Program-made: the position numbers and the translations under genes
Source of the DNA: Phoronis australis
Taxonomy: Eukaryota > Phoronida > Phoronidae
Direction: 5' to 3'
Assembly (NCBI GenBank): GCA_002633005.1
Contig: NMRA01001177.1
Location: 1 to 39,172 of the forward strand
DNA: 39,172 nt
In this document: piece by piece, positions 31,557 through 39,172 of the stretch
How positions within the stretch are numbered: position 1 is the first letter of the stretch
How the letters are laid out: the number at the start of each line of letters is the position of its first letter
The notes under the pieces: generated by a model
Told to the model about the DNA's origin: nothing
What the model saw: only the letters and a program-made list of their open reading frames with translations
The model's database searches: none

Positions 31557-32436
31557 TGAAATATGAAATATGGGGTTTTTGAGATAATCAACCTGTCTTG
31601 TCAAAAACAAAAATGCCCAACAGGGGGTGCCATGGTAGTCAAATGGGTCTGAAAATTGATTGCTGCAGATACATACCAGCCGTCTATCTCTACGTTACGC
31701 GGTTTCAAGATAATTCACAGACAAGCAATGACTTGAGCTATTGAAAACTAACAGGGGGTGCCACAGTAGTTGAATCAGTTGAAAAATTGACTGGTGCCAG
31801 CACGCTCTTGCCATATACCTCTTTTTCATGACTTGAGCAACAGCTAGTGTACATATTGAACTCTGTACACTACCATCATGGGCTTGTTTGGTTGTTTTTG
31901 GATATTTTTGGGTTTCTTCCAAGTGAATTTTTGGTGAGTTTTGATTTCTTTTGAGAGCGCATTAAGGTTTTATGTTCGGCTGAAAATACTCGCCTGTCAA
32001 CATTTACAGAACAAGAAACATCACCCACTTTTAATAATTTACTTTTTTGAAGAAGGACAACCCTTAATTTAAATTTTCTTCAACAGACAACCACAAAAAA
32101 ATTTTCATTTCAACTGCCATTCCCCCTCCTATGCGGATTTTGCTGGAACAGCCCTTAAAAACTTTTAAGAATGTATAATTTCTTGTGAACAGCATTGACT
32201 GACACTAAAAATAAGAATTACCTACCGATACAAATTTTGTCACCAAAATAACTGCCACCACTACACATATGAAGCAATTTTGTCCAGCCTCAACATGCAG
32301 AAAACCCATGAAAAGCTTTTCTCCATCTACAGGGAAATAACACAAAGGCACATAACAAAATATGCATGCACAATGCAACAGCTGCAATACCAATAAGGAA
32401 TGGCGGTCAAAATTAGCTATAAATTTATTGCAAAAG
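31557..32436 (+). repeat. Right copy of ~0.9-kb duplication flanking an N joint
   Basis: Partner of 30660-31555, slightly shorter through small deletions, and continuous with the contig that carries exon 1 of the KDZ-type gene. It is most likely the other allele or an unmerged contig end. Confidence 0.9.
32226..32326 (-). pseudogene. KDZ-type gene exon 2, second copy with one-base deletion
   Basis: Same splice signals as 31344-31445, but 101 bases instead of 102. The A-run after GTTGAGGCTGG is changed from AAAAAAA to ACAAAA. The frame then reads AGQNCFICVVVAVILVTKF in place of the conserved CSGGSYFGYKTC. If this is the true exon, the gene is broken; if it is an alternative allele or a sequencing error, the open copy stands. 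Confidence 0.65.
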
Positions 32437-32546
32437 CACATTTTAAGTCTGATGTCTTCTAGCTGCTAATTGACTTTTGATTACATTATTAAAACTACAA
32501 TGATGTTAAGAAGTCATATTGAAAATCATATCGAAAATATAATTAC

Positions 32547-32678
32547 CATGAGTTGTACAGCTGCCGACTCTGTTGAAGAAATCTGCTTGGTGAGGGGAGC
32601 AACTACAAAGACCATGGCGTCGGACAATGCAAACGGACGTTTTCTGGAATTTCAACAAATGTGTGAGACAATGTGAAT
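32547..32678 (-). CDS. KDZ-type cysteine-cluster gene, exon 1 found (not necessarily first)
   Basis: Open block with donor CATG|gtaatta at 32546, phase 1, which exactly fits exon 2. It encodes DSHCLTHLLKFQKTSVCIVR, then HGLCSCSPHQADFFNRVG and SCTTH. Spaced Cys and His (C-x4-C upstream, CSC, C..H) suggest a zinc-binding module. The acceptor (gccaag at 32679) is weak, and the frame remains open further upstream to 32694, so the true start may differ. No initiator exon was found at higher coordinates. Confidence 0.6.
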
Positions 32679-32699
32679 CTTGGCATGAATACATACCCC

Positions 32700-33798
32700 A
32701 AGCGGCTTATGGGAATGGTCCTATCAAGCAAGTGACTTTTCATTCAAACAAAGTTCAATCGTTTTGCAATGTGGTTTAAAGATAGAGAAATATTTCACTT
32801 TGTCATATTTTAACGATAATCCTTTAAAGAGCCTCCATGGGCGCTTTATGTGGGTGGTGATTTATAAGAATGTACACGACAATAGCACTTTGTTACTACG
32901 TACCTTTAACAAACTTTGCGAATAATCCAAATCGGCAACCGCAAACACTCCATCGCAAGATGATAGGCATATTATACCTTCTAGTACACACAAGGCATGT
33001 GTGTACTCGTCTACATGAGTGTCCAGAGGTATTGATGCCTCACCTTCAACAGCCGATGAGGTATTTTTACAGGTTCAGAGGATGCATCCCTTGGGTGCTT
33101 TAAATAAACAGTACATCTTAAAAAGAATAAGCACAAACTTGTTTTTAATGTTACATAAAGCCCAAGATTTGAACAACTTCAGAACATCAGGGTACAAAAA
33201 CACTGTTAGGAAGTTCTTTAAAATGTTTCACTTCTGCATGAGAGACTATAGATTTTTTAAGAAATAACTATCACAAAAATGAAATGATAATTTAAGAAAC
33301 TGTGGCTACTTTGAACATCCACACCAAAGGGAATTTCGTCAAATTATAGACTGTTTTGCTAAATAATGAACGCACCTTTCCGTTTTGCTATATTTTCATA
33401 AAAAGACATTGGTCACACAACCTAAGTAATGAAATTGATCTAAGCCAGCCAGATGCTGTTTGCAAATGTTCAATGCTTTAAATGTTAACAACATAGTAAC
33501 AATGTTAAATTCTTGCCTCGAAACAGTCAAACTCTTCGAATTTTGAAATCACTCTGAAAAGTCCAATTACTTAGTTAATTTATAACAAATAAGGACTATA
33601 AAAATTCTCCAGATTGTTAACAACAGGAAAATTCTCAATGTACATCATTTTAAGAACTGATGCTGAAAGTGAAGAGCTCATATGTACAACAACATGATGT
33701 GTCAGCGCATATATGGCTATGACTGTATAATTTTTGCATACAATGTACTAAATACAGCCACAGGATACAAGAGGCTTTACTTAATTGCGAACCAAGTG
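32700..33798. other. No gene recognised
   Basis: AT-rich. Two overlapping plus frames at 32870-33267 have no recognisable product; an acceptor-like tatttttacag at 33074 is the only splice-like signal noted. Confidence 0.45.
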
Positions 33799-33806
33799 CC
33801 CCCGTG

Positions 33807-34279
33807 CAGGCCTTTATCCAGGATTTTGAAAATAGGGTGTCCAAAATGGGGTTCTCATATTCTGGGGCGTCCATGATTCCGACGCGTAACCCCCCCACCC
33901 TCAGCAATACCCCCAAACACACAGATTTTTTACACAAAAATGCATAGATCAAGGTTTTTACATCTAAGTTTATGAAACAGCCTTCCATGGTGAGCATTTT
34001 TACTAAAAAACTGTGTAGACCAAGACAATGCTGTCAATCAAGTGTCAAAATAGCAACAATGTATATAAATTGTATATTTCTTTCTGCTTTGAAAAAAAGA
34101 GCCCAACTGTGAGCCTTCAGAGGCTTCCTAGTATTCATTACAATGTGTGAGTCCAAACTTGAAAGGTTCCTATTGACAGTGGGCGTCCAAACTATACATT
34201 GGGCGTCCTTGCCAGGGTGTCCAGATTAGTGCTAGGGCGTCCATTTGGACGCCCAGGACGTACGCTGCATAAAGGCCAG
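33807..34279. mobile_element. Non-autonomous hAT-type DNA transposon (473 bp)
   Basis: Ends are imperfect terminal inverted repeats: CAGGCCTTTATCCAG at the left and, reverse-complemented, CTGGCCTTTATGCAG at the right. The element is flanked by an 8-bp direct repeat CCCCCGTG (33799-33806 and 34280-34287), the target-site duplication length of the hAT superfamily. GGGCGTCC or GGGTGTCC occurs repeatedly near both ends (for example 33835, 34181, 34200, 34215, 34233), as expected for subterminal transposase sites. There is no transposase; the minus frame 33650-33997 crosses the left end and is not a gene. Confidence 0.88.
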
Positions 34280-34591
34280 CCCCCGTGACCAATGTTGAGG
34301 ACAGTAGTGCGTAATTAAGGTGAACAGAAAAATATCCATGCAGTCAGAATTTATGGCTAAGAAAGAGAGAAAAGACTGGAGACGCTAATGTCCTTTGCTA
34401 CTTGGAGAAGTAAGAGCACATGCGCAAGGAAAGGGCCAAGTCTCTCGCGTGTTCCTAAATGCCAGTAGCTGCACAAAACAGAAACTCCTTTCATGATATA
34501 CCGGCTTGACATAAATGACTTGAATGCGCTGTCATTTCTTCTCGACTTTTGTCAAATGTGAATGAAAGAGGATTATGAATTATAGCTATAC

Positions 34592-34708
34592 CTGTATCTG
34601 ACACACTCTTTTTGATCCTTTTTTGTGTACCCCATTGTTTCATTTTTACTGCACATTTTGAAAAGTCAACGGGAAGCTCCCCATCCACGAAAAAGTCCTT
34701 GTAAATAT
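34592..34708 (-). CDS. Internal exon of an unrecognised gene (phase 1-1)
   Basis: Acceptor ttccgtgacag and donor ACAG|gtatagc enclose 117 bases that start and end in phase 1. The peptide reads IYKDFFVDGELPVDFSKCAV, then KMKQWGTQKRIKKSVSDT, a charged, globular-looking sequence. A degraded relative lies at 36887-37019 in the same orientation, which shows the segment was duplicated. I cannot assign the family. The exon at 35919-36071 on the same strand may belong to the same gene, but its phase (2-2) requires a missing exon between them. Confidence 0.55.
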
Positions 34709-34795
34709 CTGTCACGGAAGAAATCAAACAAATGTATCTGAAATTGAGAAGACCAAATAAAATGAAACTTCATAATGTATTGAATGTTAGAATGA

Positions 34796-35170
34796 GAGCA
34801 CCTTATGGTACGAGAATGTCGAAATGGAGGCACCCCTTGCCATGACCACAGGCCTGTGTAGTCATGCAACTGTGTGACAATGCAATAGTTCTTACCAGCT
34901 TATTAGTGCTATGGCAATGTTTAAATGTAGAAACTTACAATATCACAATGCCTGAGAGCAGCATTGGAATGTACACCATTATGAACAGAAGCGCCTTTCA
35001 AGATTGCAGCAAATATGCAAGAGCACCTACTTGCAGCAGTGACCAATGGCATCAACAGTACCTGGCAAGTTACTAATATCCTATTCAGATATTGGAATCT
35101 ACAAACTGGAGCACCTTCCAAATTTTGCTGTTCGTTGAGCAAAATAGAGCACCTCGTAATCGTAATTCTA
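34796..35170 (+). repeat. Isolated GAGCACC units between the arrays
   Basis: Single copies occur at about 34797 (gagcaccttatggtacgaga, the same unit as array 2), 35020-35030 (gagcacctac), 35110 (gagcaccttcc) and 35150 (gagcacctcg). The first one follows the exon at 34592-34708 at the same distance as the unit after its degraded copy. The overlapping frames on both strands here are not supported as genes. Confidence 0.55.
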
Positions 35171-35918
35171 GAAACAACAGAGAACCGAATTTTTCTAGCA
35201 AAATTCAAGGCACTGTGATGATCAATTTATGCATTTTAATGGCACAGGCAAACACAGTTCAAACGTATAATATAATTCTGCATCACCAAATTTTAAGGAA
35301 ATCACCCTCTTTTCTAAGAAAAAGACAAGATTTGAATGATTTTCCAATGATTATTTCAACTGATATTAATATTTTCCTTTGTCACAATATCTGAGTCCAT
35401 CACAAGAAGATGCTGAAGAAGGTACTTGACTCTGAAATTTGACACAAATGCATATTGTAATTCTACAGAGATTAAAAGTTGCAACACCTTACATTAGCTA
35501 AAATGAGTCGACTTTTTAACAACCTTACGTAGCGAAAGGCTATACTTACACATTTTCTATTTGAACATGTTCCACTTTTAAAACAATTTTCTTCTCTTAT
35601 GAAAAATGCATTGTTTTTAGCAATGAAATTCAACATACCTTAGCAGAGGTGTACAACATTGACATGTCCACTATAAATAGACAATGTGTCATTCTCAAAA
35701 GTATTTTCAATCAAGTACTCACACTTACTATGATATTTTACAAATTTTCCGTTTCTTTTCATATAATAAAACTATTTACAAAGGTACGCGATTCACCCGC
35801 TGCTAAAATATCACGGTCAGTTCTTACTAAACTGCAGTTTATTCCAGTATGCAATAACAGTGTCAGTGAAGAAACCAACAGAGGCAAAGGTCAATTTAGG
35901 TACTGATGAGTTAGAGAC

Positions 35919-36071
35919 CTGCAGTCATGAGATATCAATTTGAATATAAAATCTCCCAGTGGCTGAAGAACCCCTTCCCCTCTCAACAAAGTATATACAT
36001 TTATATAATCTGACACTGCCTGCAACTGAGAGAGGTACATGGTGCTCAAATGAAGCCAGTTACGCATTGAT
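35919..36071 (-). CDS. Internal exon of an unrecognised gene (phase 2-2)
   Basis: Acceptor attcatttcag and donor GCAG|gtctct enclose 153 bases, open in the ORF frame. The peptide reads SMRNWLHLSTMYLSQLQAVS, DYINVYTLLRGEGVLQPLGD and FIFKLISHD. It is amphipathic and helix-rich with conserved-looking Trp, Tyr and Gly-Glu-Gly. It may be in the same minus-strand gene as 34592-34708. No family recognised. Confidence 0.5.
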
Positions 36072-36790
36072 CTGAAATGAATGAAATACAACAAAACAAA
36101 AAACATGGCTAAACAGAAAAATGAGTAAAAGACGTATCAAACAGAACATCAAAAGTCCAGTATAGGGTATTTAAAAAGAAGTAAGGGAGTATAAAATACA
36201 AGAAGGTTGATAAAACACCAGCAAATAACTGTGGAAAGAACAAGCATCAATTTCAGTGATCAGCGAGCTGGAATACAGAACTGTAATTATCACTTGATGC
36301 TAACTAATACTTGAAAATACACCTGAATTAATTGTTCAAACATTTATGTCATTGAACATTTCTCCGATTCAGAACTTGACACCTTGAATGCATCGTCTCC
36401 GCCTGATAAAAACATAGAGTCCTGATAGGTGGATTTTCTGTCCAAAAATGCTACAATCTCTAGGTAACAAGGTGAATAAATTGAAAAATCACGGAATTGC
36501 TTACACTCACTACAGTTTTATAGATTGGAGGACTGGAATTCAACTTTCGAAGGCCAAGAATAGCCAATTACACTGCCTTGTAATGCTGCAGGCATACAAC
36601 CATACAGGGGTCATAGAAAATCCCTATAAAAAGTTACTCCCCAGAGTTCAACAAAACTATCGGGTGAATAAGGTTGGAATCTATGATTTAGGAAGAGAGA
36701 AAACTGGATCTGAAAATGTCCAAACAAAATTGTTTCCTTTGACCACCTGCTCACGTTTGATACACCTGCATGTTCCTCACTGGCTGCACC
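36072..36790. other. No secure gene; a 121-codon plus frame at 36448-36813
   Basis: The plus frame (MLQSLGNKVNKLKNHGIAYT...) lacks recognisable motifs and splice signals. On the minus strand 36399-36448 a short block is bounded by an acceptor-like ttggacag, but no frame is convincing. Confidence 0.4.
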
Positions 36791-36886
36791 AAACGGAAGT
36801 TGTTTTACATTGAATGACTTGAATGAGATCTAATTTCTCCTTAAACATTGTCACAAGTGAATGCAGCAACATTTGGAGAATGTTCA

Positions 36887-37019
36887 CTGTTATAGTTGTC
36901 TCGGACATTACTTTTGTGCCCTTTTATGGATACCACTATTTCATTTTCTCTCAGGATACTTTCACGGGTCTATTGGAAACTCCTCATCACGATGATGCCT
37001 TTGTAAAGTCTGAAGACAT
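36887..37019 (-). pseudogene. Decayed duplicate of the exon at 34592-34708
   Basis: On the minus strand, after an acceptor (atatctcag), short blocks align with the intact exon in order: LYK/YKD, DEEFPIDP with DGELPVDF, then IHKRAQK with TQKRIKK. Two in-frame stops interrupt it, and the donor position reads ACAG|tgaac in place of ACAG|gtatag, so the GT is lost. The flanking intron sequence (tgaatgacttgaatg) is also shared, so this is a segmental duplication and not a retrocopy. The plus frame at 36823-37023 is its antisense shadow. Confidence 0.7.
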
Positions 37020-37097
37020 CTGAGATATATCTAAAATTGAAATGAAAGATTCAAAAACAAAAGCAAATGACAAATATGATTATGATAAGGTCAACAG

Positions 37098-37452
37098 TAC
37101 AGCACCTTATGCAATGAAAAGACAACTTGATTCTATGAGCAACTTCAGCCATGCACCATATGTTATGAAAATGTGAAAATGGGAGCACCTTATGCTAGGA
37201 GGGAGTTAAAATGGGAGCACCTTCTGCTAGGACAACCTAAAAATAGGAGCACCTTATGCTACGAGAATGTCAAAATCTGAGCACCTTGTGCTAGGAGAAT
37301 GTTAAAATGGGAACACCTTACCCTACAAGATTGTTAAACTTCTCATGTTAGAATGGTAAAAATGGGAGCACCGTATGCTACGAGAATGTCAAAGTGGGAG
37401 CACCTTGTGCTAGGAGAAAGTTAAAATGGGAGCACCTTATGCTAAGAGAATG
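37098..37452 (+). repeat. Tandem array of 32-bp units, GAGCACCTT core (array 2)
   Basis: From about 37180, units of 32 bases repeat: GAGCACCTTATGCTAGGAGa, then (a)gttaaaatgg. There are about eight units with a degenerate one near 37312-37365. The core is identical to that of array 1 (25955-26392), but the spacer differs. Related single units precede it at 37100 and 37138. The array stops where the Ty3/gypsy fragment begins. Confidence 0.9.
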
Positions 37453-38650
37453 TCATGGTCGTGAGGGAACGTCGTGTGGTGTGATACCTCCACGAGGGTT
37501 GGCATCCTGGAATTCTTGACAGAGTGGACAGGACTTGCACAGCCTTTCAATATCGGCGCTTATTCTGAACCAGTATACGCTCTCGCGGGCCAATCTTCTT
37601 GTCTTCTCCACACCTTGGTGGCTGTCATGAAGTTGTCGCAAGACGTCTTCCTTCATCGTGTTTGGGATAATGATTTGTCGTCCCTTGAACAGAACACTAG
37701 CTTCAATGGCTAATTCGTCTCTAAACGACCAGTAAGGTCTTGCTCGTTTGGGCAGGTCTTTGATGTTTTCTGGCCATCCTTGGTAAACGATCTCTTTGAT
37801 AAAGTTGAGTACTGGATCACGTGTGGTTTCTTCTCGCATGCAGGTTTGTTTGGATTCTGAGAAGTTGACGATGGCAGTTGTTATGTCAATGTCATTGATT
37901 TTCTCGTCGAGTTCTATATCTGAGTCGTTCTCGGGGTTTGGTAGTCGACTGAGGGTGTTGGGGAGTGTCATCTGGCCGCCAGGTCTGTAGGTGATCCCAA
38001 AATTGTACCCCTGTATCTTCACTAGCATTCGTTGGAGTCTTGGAGGTGCAGAGTGGAGTGGCTTGGAGCATATGGTGACTAGTGGCTTGTGGTCCGTAAC
38101 GATGACAAATGCTTTGCCGTATAGGTATGTGTGGTATCTCTGTTCTCTGTACACTATAGCCAACATCTCCCTCTCGATGTTTGAGTAGCGGGATTGACAG
38201 GCGTGGATGTCTTTGAGCCGAAGGCCACAGGTTGTCCGTCTTGGATAAGAGCGACTCAGAGTCCTTTTTGAGAGGCGTCGACCTCTAGGGTGAGGGTCTT
38301 TGTCGCATCGTAGTACAACAGTGTGCAGTCAGGAATAACCAGGGTTTTCAATTCCTGGTAGCACTTCTCATATGACTGATTCCATGTCCATGCAGTGTCA
38401 GCTTTTAGGAGACAGCATAACGGGTGGGCCTTCTCAGCAAAGTTAGGTATATACTGGGACAAGTAGGTGAGCATGCCCATAAACTGTTGTAGATCTTCCT
38501 TGGACTGGGGGGAGGGCATGTGATGGATGTCGTGGATTTTAGAGGGGTCAGGCTTGACGCCCTTGTCGGTGTAAAGATTGCCAAAGAAGGATATGCTGGT
38601 CTGTTTAATAACGCACTTAGAAAGAAAGATGTCCGCAGGTTGGTGACATT
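37453..38650 (-). mobile_element. Ty3/gypsy retrotransposon pol fragment, truncated and broken
   Basis: Read on the minus strand from about 38650: end of reverse transcriptase (SFFGNLYTDKGVKPDP, FMGMLTYLSQYIPNFAEKA), RNase H (VDAS; VTDHKPLVTI; GITYRPGGQM with a trailing LSRL), then the integrase N-terminal H2C2 zinc finger (LHDSHQGVEKT...CKSCPLCQ). Breaks: a TGA stop at 38258-38256 just after the VDAS active-site region, and a one-base frameshift within 38166-38256. The 5' side lacks gag, protease and most of the polymerase. The 3' side ends in a TGA at 37455 just after the zinc finger, so the integrase core and LTRs are missing. A dead fragment. Confidence 0.93.
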
Positions 38651-38830
38651 CTGGACGTTAGTTCAGGTTGCAGGTTGATGTACGGATGTTGAGAGACATG
38701 CAGGTTTACCGCTGCCACCATGTAGTGATAGCTGGTCGTTATAAGCGTATATAAAACATAAAACACATGTATTCTACTTAGCTGAATCACTACGCGCAAA
38801 AAAAATAAAAAAATCGGCACTTTTCACCCC

Positions 38831-39172
38831 AAAAACACCACTTCCATGCCGATGCAAGACTAAAGCAAACATTAGAGTCTGAAAGCAAATTTCCTACCGA
38901 TTCCGAAAATGTGGTCCAAAAGTACTGTCAACCAACTAGTTTTTTGTCAATTCTTGCTTGTTTGAGGGCTAGCTAAAATAGCAGCCAATTTCTCAGTCGC
39001 TACCCAACAATGCACAATTGCAGCCGGGGGCCGCCATCTTGAAGAAGAGTGCAGCTACGGCCAAGAAAGTGGCCTTTTTATTCATAGCATGTTCACAAAT
39101 ACAAACAAACCACATTCACTGAGCCTAAGTGCAATGCCCACCTACAAATTGCCCCTAAACTTGGCCAAAATT
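38831..39172 (+). repeat. Dispersed repeat, copy 2 (runs off the window)
   Basis: Same orientation as 20080-20435 and closely similar. It starts about 180 bases beyond the truncated Ty3/gypsy end and continues to the window edge, so its full length is not visible. Confidence 0.85.

Noticed and set aside
30798-31922. Two conserved 75-codon minus frames (METQKYPKTTKQ-type) as paralogous genes
   Set aside because: They are the same sequence in the two copies made by the N joint at 31556, overlie repeat modules, and lie in an intron.
33650-33997. 115-codon minus-strand frame
   Set aside because: It crosses the left end and target site of the hAT-type element, so it cannot be an old conserved coding frame.
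36448-36813. 121-codon plus-strand frame as a gene
   Set aside because: No motif, no initiation or splice context, and it lies between minus-strand exon material and the duplicated segment.

Overview
This is a window of animal nuclear DNA from a draft assembly. It is AT-rich, has GT..AG introns from a few hundred bases to over 3 kb, and is dense in degraded transposons. The source looks like an invertebrate metazoan, probably marine, because of the mix of LINE, Ty3/gypsy and hAT-type remnants and a KDZ-type cysteine-cluster gene; I cannot name the species. No bacterial-style genes, CRISPR array, rRNA or convincing tRNA was found. Nearly all genes are split, so most long uninterrupted frames are not genes.

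Two genes can be reconstructed exon by exon, both on the minus strand. (1) A MAEA (macrophage erythroblast attacher; GID/CTLH E3 ligase subunit) homologue, about 17974 down to 11219. Exon order, splice sites and phases fit the family, but several exons carry one- or two-base indels: either a recent pseudogene or assembly indels. Its last exon is partly tandem-duplicated. (2) A cysteine-cluster gene of the type associated with KDZ transposases (HMGXB3-like), about 32678 down to 26701. Five exons join in phase, and the C-terminal part is missing.

Less certain coding pieces: a gene start at 4334-4433 with a second exon at 4796-4920 (plus); a proline-rich exon at 2920-3085 (minus); exons at 9181-9258 and 9343-9544 (plus); two plus-strand candidate exons antisense to MAEA introns; and exons at 34592-34708 and 35919-36071 (minus) of an unrecognised gene. 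The 34592 exon has a decayed copy at 36887-37019.

Mobile elements and repeats: a LINE 3' end (5325-5815, minus), a LINE reverse-transcriptase tail (18930-19490, plus), a truncated Ty3/gypsy pol (37453-38650, minus), a non-autonomous hAT element with an 8-bp target-site duplication (33807-34279), a foldback repeat (3157-3811), a repeat family with a CCACTAG-type motif about every 140 bp, and two arrays of a 31-32 bp unit with a GAGCACCTT core.

The assembly contains single-N joints. Three of them (1494, 22700, 31556) are flanked by near-identical direct copies of 155 bp, about 1.65 kb and about 0.9 kb. These are most simply unmerged contig ends or alternative alleles, not real duplications. 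One contains an exon of the KDZ-type gene.
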